Source of the DNA: Aegilops tauschii subsp. strangulata
Lineage: Eukaryota; Streptophyta; Magnoliopsida; Poales; Poaceae
Assembly (NCBI RefSeq): GCF_002575655.3
Contig: NC_053039.3
Coordinates: 47,245,290-47,309,289, forward strand
DNA length: 64,000 bases
Direction: 5' to 3'
Within the stretch, counting starts at the first letter, position 1; every line of letters begins with the position of its first letter. The position numbers and the translations under genes were made by a program. The notes under the pieces are model-generated. The model saw only the letters and a list, made by a program, of their open reading frames with translations. It ran no database searches and was not told the DNA's origin. Below, piece after piece: positions 1-10,754 of this stretch.

Positions 1-379
1 CTCCCTCTCCCTCCCGTGACACCTCTACCTCCCGCTTGCGCTTGGTGAAGCCCTGCCGGGATCCTGCTACTTCCACCACCACGCCGTCGTGCTGCTGGAT
101 CTCCATCAACCTCTCCTTCCCCCTTGCTGGATCAAGAAGGAGGAGACGTCGCTGCTCCGTACGTGTGTTGAACGCGGAGGTGCCGTCCGTTCGACGCTTG
201 GTCATCGGTGATTTGGATCACGACGAGTACGACTCCATCAACCCTGTTCACTTGAACGCTTCCGCTCGCGATCTACAAGGGTATGTAGATGCACTCCTCT
301 CTCTCGTTGCTAGATGACTCCATAGATTGATCTTGGTGATGCGTAGAAATTTTTTAATTTCTGCTACCATAACCCAACA
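1..379 (+). repeat. 3' portion of the 5' LTR (copia)
   Basis: This is nearly identical to 6992-7370. By eye there are six substitutions, all C/T or A/G, and no indels. It ends in ACCCAACA, directly followed by the primer-binding region. The rest of the LTR lies left of the window. Confidence 0.93.
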
Positions 380-1650
380 GTGGCATCATGAGCTAGCTCT
401 ATGCGTAGTTTCGATGCACGAGTAGAACACAAAGCAGTTGTGGGCATAGATCATGTCAATTTACTTGCCGCTACTAGTCTTACCTTGATTCGGCGGCATT
501 GTGGGATGAAGCGGCCCGGACCAACCTTACACGTACGCTCGTGAGACAGGTTCAACCGACTGACATGCACTAGTTGCATAAGGTGGCTAGCGGGTGTCTG
601 TCTCTCCCACTTTAGTCAGATCGGATTCGATGAAAAGGGTCCTTATGAAGGGTAAATAGAAATTGGCATATCACGTTGTGGTTTTACGTAGGTAAGAAAC
701 GTTCTTGCTAGAAACCTATAGAAGCCACGTAAAAACATGCAACAACAATTAGAGGACGTCTAACTTGTTTTTGCAGCATATGCCTTGTGATGTGATATGG
801 CCAAAAAGAATGTGATGAATGATATATGTGATGTATGAGATTGATCATGTTCTTGTAATAGGAATCACGACTTGCATGTCGATGAGTATGACAACCGGCA
901 GGAGCCATAGGAGTTGTCTTTATTTTTTGTATGACCTGCGTGTCATTGAATAACGCCATGTAAATTACTTTACTTTATTGCTAAACACGTTAGCCATAGA
1001 AGTAGAAGTAATCGTTGGCGTGACAACTTCATGAAGACACGATGATGGTGATCATGGTGTCATGCCGGTGACGAAGATGATCGTGGCGCCCCGAAGATGG
1101 AGATCAAAAGGAGCAAAATGATATTGGCCATATCATGTCACTATTTGATTGCATGTGATGTTTATCATGTTTTGCATCTTATTTGCTTAGTACGACGGTA
1201 GTAAGTAAGATGATCCCTTATAATAATTTCAAGAAAGTGTTCCCCCTAACTGTGCACCGTTGCGAAGGTTCATTGTTTCGAAGCACCACGTGATGATCGG
1301 GTGTGATAGATTCTAACGTTCGAATACAACGGGTGTAAGCCAGATTTACACACGCAATACACTTAGGTTGATTTGACGACTAGCATGTACAGACATGGCC
1401 TCGGAACACGGAAGACCGAAAGGTCGAGCATGAGTCGTATAGAAGATAGGCTCAACATGAAGATGTTCACCAATGTTGACTAGTCCGTCTCACGTGATGA
1501 TCGGACACGGCCTAGTTGACTCGGATCATGTTTCACTTAGATGACTAGAGGGATGTCTATCTGAGTGGGAGTTCATTGAATAATTTGATTAGATGGACTT
1601 AATTATCATGAACTTAGTCTAAAATCTTTACAATATGTCTTGTAGATCAA
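380..1650 (+). other. copia leader with primer-binding site
   Basis: No gene is seen here. Directly after the LTR the sequence TGGCATCATGAGC resembles, but does not exactly match, the usual TGGTATCAGAGC complementary to initiator tRNA-Met, so the primer-binding site looks diverged. The remainder is the long untranslated leader typical of BARE1-like elements, up to the gag start at 1651. Confidence 0.7.
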
Positions 1651-3846
1651 ATGGCCCACGTTGCCCTCAACTTCAACGCGTTCCTAGAGAAAGCCAAGCT
1701 GAAAGATGATGGCAGCAACTATACGGACTGGGTCCGGAACCTGAGGATCATCCTCATAGCTGCCAAGAAAGATTATGTCCTAGAAGCACCGCTAGGTGAC
1801 GCACCCATCCCAGAGAACCAAGACGTTATGAACGCTTGGCATTCACGTGCTGATGATTACTCCCTCGTTCAGTGCGGCATGCTTTACAGCTTAGAACCGG
1901 GGCTCCAAAAGTGTTTTGAGCAACACGGAGCATATGAGATGTTCGAAGAGCTGAAAATGGTTTTCCAAGCTCATGCCCGGGTCGAGAGATATGAAGTCTC
2001 CGACAAGTTCTTCAGTTGTAAGATGGAGGAAAACAGTTCTGTCAGTGAGCACATACTCAAAATATCTGGGTTGCACAACCGCTTGACTCAGCTGGGAGTT
2101 AATCTCCCGGATGACGCGGTCATTGACAGAATCCTTCAGTCGCTTCCACCAAGCTACAAGAGCTTTGTGATGAACTTCAATATGCAGGGGATGGAAAAGA
2201 CCATTCCTGAGGTATATTCAATGCTGAAATCAGCGGAGGTGGAGATTAGAAAGGAACATCAAGTGTTGATGGTGAATAAAACCACTAAGTTCAAGAAAGG
2301 CAAGGGTAAGAAGAACTTCAAGAAGGACGGCAAGGGAGTTGCCGCGCCCGGTAAGCCAGTTGCCGGGAAGAAGCCAAAGAATGGACCCAAGCCTGAGACT
2401 GAGTGCTTTTATTGCAAGGGAAGTGGTCACTGGAAGCGGAACTGCCCCAAATACTTAGCGGACAAGAAGGCCGGCAACAACAAAGGTATATGTGATATAC
2501 ATGTAATTGATGTGTACCTTACCAGTACTCGTAGTAGCTCCTGGGTATTTGGTATCGGTGCGGTTGCTCATATTTATAACTCAAAACAGGAGCTGCGGAA
2601 TAAGCGGAGACTGGTGAAGGACGAGGTGACGATGCGCGTCGGGAATGGTTCCAAGGTCGATGTGATCGCCGTCGGCACGCTACCTCTACATTTACCTACG
2701 GGATTAGTTTTAAACCTCAATAATTGTTATTTGGTGCCAGCTTTGAGCATGAACATTGTATCTGGATCTCGTTTAATTCGAGATGGCTACTCATTTAAAT
2801 CCGAGAATAATGGTTGTTCTATTTATATGAGAGATATGTTTTATGGTCATGCCCCGCTGGTTAATGGTTTATTCTTGATGAATTTCGAACGTAGTGTTAC
2901 ACATATTCATAGTGTGAATACCAAAAGATGTAAGGTTGATAATGATAGTCCCACATACTTGTGGCACTGCCGTCTTGGTCACATTGGTGTCAAGCGCATG
3001 AAGAAGTTCCATGCAGATGGACTTTTGGACTCTCTTGATTACGAATCATTTGACACGTGCGAACCATGCCTCATGGGTAAGATGACCAAGACTCCGTTCT
3101 CCGGAACAATGGAGCGAGCAACCAACTTATTGGAAATCATACATACTGATGTGTGCGGTCCAATGAGTGTTGAGACTCGCGGTGGCTATCGTTATGTTCT
3201 CACTCTCACTGATGACTTGAGTAGATATGGGTATGTCTACCTAATGAAACACAAGTCTGAGACCTTTGAAAAGTTCAAGGAATTTCAGAGTGAGGTTGAG
3301 AATCAACGTGACAGGAAAATAAAGTTCTTACGATCAGATCGTGGAGGAGAATATTTAAGTCACGAATTTGGTACGCACTTAAGGAAATGTGGAATCGTTT
3401 CACAACTCACGCCGCCTGGAACACCTCAGCGTAACGGTGTGTCCGAACGTCATAATCGCACTCTATTGGATATGGTGCGATCTATGATGTCACTCACCGA
3501 TTTACCGCTATCATTTTGGGGATACGCTCTAGAGACAGCTGCATTCACTTTAAATAGGGCACCGTCTAAACCCATTGAGACGACACCGTATGAATTATGG
3601 TTTGGGAAGAAACCTAAGCTGTCGTTTCTAAAAGTTTGGGGATGCGATGCTTATGTCAAGAAACTTCAACCTGAAAAGCTCGAACCCAAGTCGGAAAAAT
3701 GCGTCTTCATAGAATACCCCAAGGAAACCATTGGGGTATACCTTCTACCTCAGATCCGAGGGCAAGATCTTTGTTGCCAAGAACGGGTCCTTTCTGGAGA
3801 AAGAGTTTCTCTCGAAAGAAATAAGTGGGAGGAAAGTGGAACTTGA
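1651..3846 (+). CDS. copia gag, protease and integrase part of the polyprotein, ending at a frameshift
   Basis: This is the first 731 codons of a copia polyprotein. The gag part is followed by a CCHC zinc knuckle (C-x2-C-x4-H-x4-C, about residues 252-265) after a Lys/Gly-rich stretch. The protease region WVFGIGAVAH (about residues 298-307) shows Gly where the catalytic Asp of the usual D-T/S-G is expected, so this protease should be inactive. An HHCC integrase zinc site and a DDE integrase core follow (HTDVCGPM, DDLSRYGYV, SDRGGEY, PQRNGVSERHN). Near 3730, after a run of four G, the frame is lost and the last ~35 residues are out of frame. The rest of pol continues in the +2 frame from 3731. 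It was probably competent at its ancestor's insertion and is now dead. Confidence 0.9.
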   Translation: MAHVALNFNAFLEKAKLKDDGSNYTDWVRNLRIILIAAKKDYVLEAPLGDAPIPENQDVMNAWHSRADDYSLVQCGMLYSLEPGLQKCFEQHGAYEMFEELKMVFQAHARVERYEVSDKFFSCKMEENSSVSEHILKISGLHNRLTQLGVNLPDDAVIDRILQSLPPSYKSFVMNFNMQGMEKTIPEVYSMLKSAEVEIRKEHQVLMVNKTTKFKKGKGKKNFKKDGKGVAAPGKPVAGKKPKNGPKPETECFYCKGSGHWKRNCPKYLADKKAGNNKGICDIHVIDVYLTSTRSSSWVFGIGAVAHIYNSKQELRNKRRLVKDEVTMRVGNGSKVDVIAVGTLPLHLPTGLVLNLNNCYLVPALSMNIVSGSRLIRDGYSFKSENNGCSIYMRDMFYGHAPLVNGLFLMNFERSVTHIHSVNTKRCKVDNDSPTYLWHCRLGHIGVKRMKKFHADGLLDSLDYESFDTCEPCLMGKMTKTPFSGTMERATNLLEIIHTDVCGPMSVETRGGYRYVLTLTDDLSRYGYVYLMKHKSETFEKFKEFQSEVENQRDRKIKFLRSDRGGEYLSHEFGTHLRKCGIVSQLTPPGTPQRNGVSERHNRTLLDMVRSMMSLTDLPLSFWGYALETAAFTLNRAPSKPIETTPYELWFGKKPKLSFLKVWGCDAYVKKLQPEKLEPKSEKCVFIEYPKETIGVYLLPQIRGQDLCCQERVLSGERVSLERNKWEESGT

Positions 3847-5626
3847 TGAAGTACTACCTCTTGAACTGGAAAGTAGCGTAGCTCAGGAAGATGTTCCCGT
3901 GGTGCCTGCACTGACTAGAGAGGAAGCTAATGATGATGATCAAGGTACTTCGGATCAAGTTACTACTGAACTTCGTAGGTCCACGAGGACACGTTCCGCG
4001 CCAGAGTGGTACGGCAACCCTGTCCTGGAAATCATGTTGTTAGACAACGGTGAACCTTCGAACTATGAAGAAGCAATGGCGGGCCCAGATTCCGACAAAT
4101 GGCTAGAAGCCATGAAATCCGAGATAGGATCCATGTATGAAAACGAAGTATGGACTTTGACTGACTTGCCCGATGATCGGCGAGCCATAGAAAATAAATG
4201 GATCTTTAAGAAGAAGACAGACGCGGATGGTAATGTGACCATCTATAAGGCTCGACTTGTCGCTAAGGGTTATCGACAAGTTCAAGGGGTTGACTACGAT
4301 GAGACTTTCTCACCCGTAGCGAAGCTGAAGTCCGTCCGAATCATGTTAGCAATTGCCGCATTCTATGATTATGAGATATGGCAAATGGACGTCAAAACGG
4401 CATTCCTTAACGGCTTTCTTAAGGAAGAATTGTATATGATGCAGCCGGAAGGTTTTGTCGATCCTAAGAATGCTAACAAGGTATGCAAGCTCCAGCGCTC
4501 CATCTATGGGCTGGTGCAAGCATCTCGGAGTTGGAACATTCGATTTGATGAGATGATCAAAGCGTTTGGGTTTACACAGACTTATGGAGAAGCCTATGTT
4601 TACAAGAAAGTGAGTGGGAGCTCTGTAGCATTTCTCATATTATATGTGGATGACATACTGTTGATGGGAAATGATATAGAATTCTTGGAAAGTATAAAGG
4701 CCTATTTGAACAAGTGCTTTTCAATGAAGGACCTTGGAGAAGCTGCTTATATATTAGGCATCAAGATCTATAGAGATAGATCAAGACGCCTCATTGGTCT
4801 TTCACAGAGTACGTACCTTGACAAGATATTGAAGAAGTTCGATATGGATCAGTCCAAGAAGGGGTTCTTGCCTGTATTGCAAGGTGTGCAATTGAGCACG
4901 GCTCAATGCCCGACCACGGCAGAAGATAGAGAAAAGATGAGTGTCGTCCCCTATGCCTCAGCCATAGGGTCTATTATGTATGCCATACTGTGTACCAGAC
5001 CTGATGTAAACCTTGCCGTAAGTTTGGTAGGAAGGTACCAAAGTAATCCCGGCATGGAACACTGGACAGCGGTCAAGAATATCCTGAAGTACCTGAAAAG
5101 GACTAAGGACATGTTTCTCATATATGGAGGTGACGAAGAGCTCGTCGTAAAGGGTTACGTCGATGCTAGCTTCGACACAGATCTGGATGACTCTAAGTCA
5201 CAAACCGGATACGTGTATATTTTGAATGGTGGGGCAGTAAGCTGGTGCAGTTGCAAGCAAAGCGTCGTGGCGGGATCTACATGTGAAGCGGAGTACATGG
5301 CGGCCTCAGAGGCAGCACAAGAAGCAATCTGGATGAAGGAGTTCATTACCGAACTAGGGGTGATTCCCAATGCGTCGGGCCCGATGACTCTCTTCTGTGA
5401 CAACACTGGAGCTATTGCCATTGCAAAGGAGCCCAGGTTTCACAGGAAGACCAGGCATATCAAGCGTCGCTTCAACTCCATTCGTGAAAGTGTTCAAAAT
5501 GGAGACATAGATATTTGTAAAGTACATACGGACCTGAATGTAGCAGATCCGTTGACTAAACCTCTCCCTAGAGCAAAACATGATCAACACCAGAACTCTA
5601 TGGGTGTTCGATTCATCACAATGTAA
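3731..5626 (+). CDS. copia reverse transcriptase and RNase H part of the polyprotein
   Basis: This 631-codon frame continues pol after the frameshift. It starts within the integrase C-terminal region, then an Arg/Ser linker (RRSTRTRSAPEWYG), then copia reverse transcriptase: WIFKKKTDADG, ARLVAKGY, the DVKTAFLNG segment and the catalytic YVDD at about residues 305-308. RNase H follows (YVDASFDTD, SCEAEYMA-like and the HRKTRHIKRRFN segment), and the protein ends after the usual LTKPLP motif. The internal Met at 3731 is only the first in this frame; the natural protein would be made as one polyprotein with the upstream frame. No stop interrupts this part. Confidence 0.9.
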   Translation: MGYTFYLRSEGKIFVAKNGSFLEKEFLSKEISGRKVELDEVLPLELESSVAQEDVPVVPALTREEANDDDQGTSDQVTTELRRSTRTRSAPEWYGNPVLEIMLLDNGEPSNYEEAMAGPDSDKWLEAMKSEIGSMYENEVWTLTDLPDDRRAIENKWIFKKKTDADGNVTIYKARLVAKGYRQVQGVDYDETFSPVAKLKSVRIMLAIAAFYDYEIWQMDVKTAFLNGFLKEELYMMQPEGFVDPKNANKVCKLQRSIYGLVQASRSWNIRFDEMIKAFGFTQTYGEAYVYKKVSGSSVAFLILYVDDILLMGNDIEFLESIKAYLNKCFSMKDLGEAAYILGIKIYRDRSRRLIGLSQSTYLDKILKKFDMDQSKKGFLPVLQGVQLSTAQCPTTAEDREKMSVVPYASAIGSIMYAILCTRPDVNLAVSLVGRYQSNPGMEHWTAVKNILKYLKRTKDMFLIYGGDEELVVKGYVDASFDTDLDDSKSQTGYVYILNGGAVSWCSCKQSVVAGSTCEAEYMAASEAAQEAIWMKEFITELGVIPNASGPMTLFCDNTGAIAIAKEPRFHRKTRHIKRRFNSIRESVQNGDIDICKVHTDLNVADPLTKPLPRAKHDQHQNSMGVRFITM

Positions 5627-5641
5627 CTAGATTATTGACTC

Positions 5642-5658
5642 TAGTGCAAGTGGGAGAC
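5642..5658 (+). other. polypurine tract before the 3' LTR
   Basis: The purine-rich AAGTGGGAGA lies directly before the TG that opens the 3' LTR, in the position and form usual for BARE1/Angela-type copia elements, where it primes plus-strand DNA synthesis. Confidence 0.75.
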
Positions 5659-7370
5659 TGTTGGAAATATGCCCTAGAGGCAATAATAAAATGGTTATTA
5701 TTATATTTCCTTGTTCATGATAATTGTCTATTGATCATGCTATAATTGTGTTATCCGGAAATCGTAATACATGTGTGAATACATAGACCACAACATGTCC
5801 CTAGTGAGCCTCTAGTTGACTAGCTCGTTGATCAACAGATAGTCATGGTTTCCTGACTATGGACATTGGATGTCATTGATAACGGGATCACATCATTAGG
5901 AGAATGATGTGATGGACAAGACCCAATCCTAAGCATAGCACAAAGATCGTGTAGTTCGTTTGCTAGAGCTTTTCCAATGTCAAGTATCATTTCCTTAGAC
6001 CATGAGATCGTGTAACTCCCGGATACCGTAGGAGTGCTTTGGGTGTACCAAACGTCACAACGTAACTGGGTGACTATAAAGGTACACTACAGGTATCTCT
6101 GAAAGTGTCTGTTGGGTTGACACGGATCGAGACTGGGATTTGTCACTCCGTATGACGGAGAGGTATCTCTGGGCCCACTCGGTAATGCATCATCATAATG
6201 AGCTCAAAGTGACCAAGTGGCTAGTCACGGGATCATGCATTACGGTACGAGTAAAGTGACTTGCCGGTAACGAGATTGAACAAGGTATTGGGATACCGAC
6301 GATCGAATCTCGGGCAAGTAACGTACCGATTGACAAAAGGAATTGTATACGGGATTGATTGAATCCTCGACATCGTGGTTTATCCGATGAGATCATCGTG
6401 GAACATGTGGGAGCTAACATGGGTATCCAGATCCCGCTGTTGGTTATTGACCGGAGAGTCGTCTCGGTCATGTCTGCATGTCTCCCGAACCCGTAGGGTC
6501 TACACACTTAAGGTTCGGTGACGCTAGGGTTGTAGAGATATTAGTATGCGGTAACCCGAAAGTTGTTCGGAGTCCCGGATGAGATCCCGGACGTCACGAG
6601 GAGTTCCGGAATGGTCCGGAGGTGAAGAATTATATATAGGAAGTCCAGTTTCGGCCACCGGGAAAGTTTCGGGGGTCACCGGTATTGTACCGGGACCACC
6701 GGAAGGGTCCCGGGGGTCCATCGGGTGGGGCCACCTATCCCGGAGGGCCCCATGGGCTGAAGTGGGAGGAGAACCAGCCCCTTGTGGGCTGGTGCGCCCC
6801 CCTTGGGCCTCCCCCTGCGCCTAGGTTTGGAAACCCTAGGGGTGGGGGGCGCCCCACTTGGCTTGGGGGGGAAGCCACCCCCCCTTGGCCGTCGCCTCCC
6901 CTGGAGATTGCATCTCCCAGGGCCGGCGCCCCCCAGGAGCCATATATATAGTGGGGGGGAGGGAGGGCAGCCGTACCACAGCCCCTGGCGCCTCCCTCTC
7001 CCTCCCGTGACACCTCTACCTCCCGCTTGCGCTTGGCGAAGCCCTGCCGGGATCCCGCTACTTCCACCACCACGCCGTCGTGCTGCTGGATCTCCATCAA
7101 CCTCTCCTTCCCCCTTGCTGGATCAAGAAGGAGGAGACGTCGCTGCTCCGTACGTGTGTTGAACGCGGAGGTGTCGTCCGTTCGGCGCTCGGTCATCGGT
7201 GATTTGGATCACGACGAGTACGACTCCATCAACCCCGTTCACTTGAACGCTTCCGCTCGCGATCTACAAGGGTATGTAGATGCACTCCTCTCTCTCGTTG
7301 CTAGATGACTCCATAGATTGATCTTGGTGATGCGTAGAAATTTTTTAATTTCTGCTACCATAACCCAACA
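5659..7370 (+). repeat. 3' LTR of the copia element (1712 bp)
   Basis: It begins TGTTGGAAATATGCCC and ends CCATAACCCAACA. The short inverted ends TGTTGG and CCAACA are intact. A TATA-like ATATATATAG lies at about 6944 near the GC-rich part, where the promoter of this family sits. Several open frames between 6524 and 7308 are chance readings of GC-rich LTR DNA. Confidence 0.92.
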
Positions 7371-9398
7371 CTTTTCAAATTACCAAAATATGTTCATAAA
7401 CTATTTTCAAAATCTCTAACCATTTTCTGAGCCCGCTGGATTTTTCTAATTCATGAGTTCGTAAACTCAATGGTCAACTCTCACCCGTAACTGTCAGTCC
7501 ACAAGCGAAGCATGCGCGCTCTATGAGCGCGGCCTATTAGAGCATCTCCAATAGGTGCCCTATAATAAGGCGGGACCCCGTTTTGGACCAAAATAGTGCT
7601 CCAATAGGTGCCATATATGCAAGAAACTTTACTCCAAATTTGCAACACCGCCAAATTAGGGCACCAAGTGTTGCAACACTTGGGCGGCTGGAGGAAAACA
7701 AATTTGCATCGCGCATGAGCCGCCAACCTTTCACCCGGCCATCGCATAAGGGGGAAATGAGGACCCTATAACATAAAGCTATGATAAAATTCAGTAATTC
7801 ACCTTACTATCTCCCATGGAAGTTGGGTATGCCATTGGAGGTATAATCATAAGTAGCATACTAGACTTGTTATTGGTATATGCTAAGCTTTGGCTCCACC
7901 CACGTGAAAGCAAGCGAATCAAGTATGGAAATCAATAAGTATGACACCCCTTAACTAGACATGTATCCCTCCACCCTCGAGAAGACCAAGATTTCATAGG
8001 TGCACGTTCCAGCCTGTTATTGAGTTGATCTGGAGTGTTGGTATATCTTTGGTCGTTATTAACCTTTATCATTATTTATTAACTTACAACCCTACCTCAA
8101 ACAAATACTATTGACACCATCTTTCTAGCAACTGCAGATCATTCCATGCTATTTCTACACACCAATTATTTCTTCCTCCTCATTGGGCTCAACACTTATA
8201 TATTGAAAGACTCTTGTGAATATCACTTAGCTTGGCGGAAACAACATCTCCTTGCTGCCATCTCATTAATTTTTTGGGTATTCATATGCTATCCAATCAG
8301 ACTTTCGAGCGAGCTCTTCCTACATTTGTCAATGTGTGACGTCCTTAGATTCAGGATGGGGTAAGGAGCCCCCCCCCCCAGGTGGTAGGGTTAGGCGATG
8401 GTACGACAATGGCACTAACATTATCGTAGGCGACAAAGGCTAGCTTGTTTCTCCACCTTTGTGCCAATGAGGTCATTGGAGAAGTTCTGCCTTTCTTCAT
8501 TTTTGTTCTTTTTGCCTGATCATGTTAATTGCTTGTAAGCTGATTTCTTTACATCTTGTATCTTTAGCGGATTGAGATATGAAGAATTTAAGGCTAGTGC
8601 TCGCAATATTATCTCTCGCATAGGTGTCGATCATTAGGTCAATCCGTAGGTGTAGCATCCCTCACATGATATTGCTATTACCTTGGGCACGGATTACCTG
8701 AGCTCGAGCTGATGTGATCTTCTTTTGTGCCAAACTTTGACAAATGTTTTCATTGCTTGCATAGTTTCATAATAGAATTAATGTCAAAGTCGTGGCAAAA
8801 AAAACGATGCTCCAAAAAAAATTCTGAATGTTTTTATTTTATTTTACTGTTCACCCCAGTTCATACGAGCTCACCCTCCATATCGAAATATGAGACTTTT
8901 TTAATGCTAAACTAGCTTACAAAGATGTTTTATATTTTATTAACAGAGGTAGTATATGATACTTGGCTACTTGCACCGGAGGTGTCAAATATTGCACTCA
9001 CGGTCACGTATTAGCTCGCACGTTCAATGTGCTACCGAACTTGTGTTAAAAAAACAAGTGTTGCCACCGAACTTGAAAATCGTGCAGCTTGGTCACTGAA
9101 CTTGGCAAAACGACACGACAAATATCGCTACTTACATGACGTACGAGTGCAAAAACCGTAGGAAGCTTCGTCTCTTCGTTTCGTTCACTATTTTTTGACC
9201 GACGTGATCGCCGGCCGTCGTCCCGTTGACATCGAGACCAAGTGGACAGGACAATTCACTCCGCTCGCCGTGCCACCTACTGAAGTTGGTGATCGCCTCT
9301 GGCCATCTATATGTACACTTCCGTACCACGGCCGTGCAGAGGCAGAGCTGCAATAACACTCGTCAATCTCGGCGCCGGCGAACGAGCTGTGCCCGTCG
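7371..9398. other. intergenic DNA between the copia element and the lipase gene
   Basis: I see no gene here. Around 7540-7790 a segment opening with GAGCATCTCCAATAGG resembles common short unclassified grass repeats. A run of 12 C lies near 8369-8380. The stretch 8908-8953 (ending ACAGAGGTAGTA) looks like the right end of a degraded Stowaway MITE. Between 9000 and 9130 there are phrases of the form gaacttg-gaacttgg that also occur in other form near 11100-11180. The last few hundred bases should hold the lipase promoter and leader; I found no convincing TATA box. Confidence 0.5.
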
Positions 9399-10754
9399 AT
9401 GTCGATCGCCGGTCGTAGCCTGCCCGCCGTCTTCAAGCGCCTCCTCCAGCTCAGTGTCAACTCTGCCGCACAGCCTCTGACGTCGTCTCGGCCGCCTCCG
9501 GTCAATCCGCACGCAAAGTTCGCCCGCCGCGGCGGGTGGGATGCAGCGCTCCTCGACCCGCTCGACGCCGGCCTCCGCGCGGAGATACTCAGGCACGGGG
9601 ACCTCGCGCAGGCGACCTACGACGCCTTCGATGGCCGCTACTGGTCCCCGAACTGCGGCACCTCCCTCCACGGCCTCCGTCGCATGCTCCCTGCGCTCGG
9701 GCTGGCCGGCCACGGGTACGTCGCCACCGCGTTCATCTACGCGACCTGCGACGTCGATATCCCCCGGTGGCTCATGACGCGGCTCCACGCTGACGCCTGG
9801 GACGACCACGCCAACTGGGCCGGGTACGTTGCGGTCGCCGGCGCGGAGGAGGCCAGCCGCGTGGGGCACCGGGACGTCGTCGTCGTGTGGCGCGGCACGA
9901 TGTCGGCGGAGGAGTGGTTCATGAACCTGAGGACGGGCCTCGTGCCGTTCGACGCCGCCGCCGAGGGCGACGGCGCCATGGTGGCCGAGGGGTTCCACAC
10001 CTTGTACACGTCCAGCAACGCCGGGAACAAGTACGGCGCGCGCAGCGCCCGTGACCAGGTCGCCGACGAGCTCAAGCGGCTGGTGGACCACTTCGGGAAG
10101 CGCGGCGAGGAGGTCCACGTCACCTTCACGGGGCACAGCCTCGGCGGCGCGCTGGCCCTGCTCTCGGCCAGGGACGCCGCGGCGGCGCACCCGGACGTCC
10201 CCGTCCGCGCCGTCACCTTCTCCGCGCCGCGCGTCGGCAACAGGGCCTTCTCCGGCGGCCTCACGTCGCGCAACGTCAGCGTCCTGCGCGTCGTCGTCAA
10301 GACCGACCTCGTGCCGACCGTCCCCCGGACGGCGCTCGAGGCCTCCGTCTCCGGAGTGCTGGGCGGCCTGTGGGCGCTGGCCGGCCTCCGGCAGGCGTTC
10401 GAGTACGTGCACGTCGGCCACGAGCTCGCGCTGAACGTCTCCAAGTCGCCGCACCTCAAGGACTCTCACGACCCGGTGGGGTCTCACAACCTGGAGCTGT
10501 GCTTGCACCTGCTGGACGGCCACGAGAGCGCCGCCGGCGCGTTCCGGCGGGAGGACGGTGCTCCGCGGCGTGACGTCGCGCTGGTGAACAAGCGTTCGGC
10601 GATGCTGCGCGACACGGAGGGCATTCCGGAGAAGTGGTGCCAGACGGCGAACAAGGGGCTCGAACGCAACGGGTCCGGCCGGTGGGTGCTGCCGGCGCGG
10701 GAGCGCGACGACATGCCCGCGAACGACGTGCTGCCGCTGTCGGAGCTGGACTAA
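9399..10754 (+). CDS. class 3 lipase, phospholipase A1-II-like (DAD1-like acylhydrolase family)
   Basis: The 451-residue protein is a plant class 3 lipase of the phospholipase A1 type, which removes the sn-1 acyl chain of glycerolipids. The nucleophile elbow GHSLGG is at residues 245-250 (Ser247). The other likely triad members are Asp303 in VKTDLVPTVPR and His363 in GSHNLELCLHLLDG. The N-terminal WDAALLDPLDAGLR and GDLAQATYDAF segments and the C-terminal WCQTANKGLER segment are characteristic of the PLA1-II subgroup. The gene has no intron and is very GC-rich, as many grass genes are. The first ~35 residues (MSIAGRSLPAVFKRLL and Ser/Thr/Pro-rich sequence) are basic and poor in acidic residues and could be a targeting peptide; class II members are usually cytosolic, so the location is uncertain. 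All catalytic residues are present and no lesion is seen. A long antisense frame is a shadow. Confidence 0.92.
   Translation: MSIAGRSLPAVFKRLLQLSVNSAAQPLTSSRPPPVNPHAKFARRGGWDAALLDPLDAGLRAEILRHGDLAQATYDAFDGRYWSPNCGTSLHGLRRMLPALGLAGHGYVATAFIYATCDVDIPRWLMTRLHADAWDDHANWAGYVAVAGAEEASRVGHRDVVVVWRGTMSAEEWFMNLRTGLVPFDAAAEGDGAMVAEGFHTLYTSSNAGNKYGARSARDQVADELKRLVDHFGKRGEEVHVTFTGHSLGGALALLSARDAAAAHPDVPVRAVTFSAPRVGNRAFSGGLTSRNVSVLRVVVKTDLVPTVPRTALEASVSGVLGGLWALAGLRQAFEYVHVGHELALNVSKSPHLKDSHDPVGSHNLELCLHLLDGHESAAGAFRREDGAPRRDVALVNKRSAMLRDTEGIPEKWCQTANKGLERNGSGRWVLPARERDDMPANDVLPLSELD

Larger units (their letters stand above)
1..7370 (+). mobile_element. LTR retrotransposon, copia superfamily, Angela/WIS/BARE1-like, 5' end cut by window
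   Basis: The first 379 bases repeat at 6992-7370, so they are the end of the 5' LTR. The complete 3' LTR is 5659-7370 (1712 bp, TG to CA). The internal part holds a leader (380-1650), gag-protease-integrase and RT-RNase H reading frames in copia order, and a purine-rich tract just before the 3' LTR. The LTR start (TGTTGGAAATATGCCCTAGA) and length fit the Angela/WIS/BARE1 group known from wheat and barley; this is recognition, not a search. The 3' flanking target site would be CTTTT at 7371-7375; its partner lies outside the window. The two LTR ends differ at six positions in 379 bp, all transitions, which suggests a fairly recent insertion. Confidence 0.93.

Noticed and set aside
6524..7308. 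Pro/Gly-rich frames on both strands
   Set aside because: They lie in the GC-rich promoter part of the copia 3' LTR, and one repeats in the 5' LTR.
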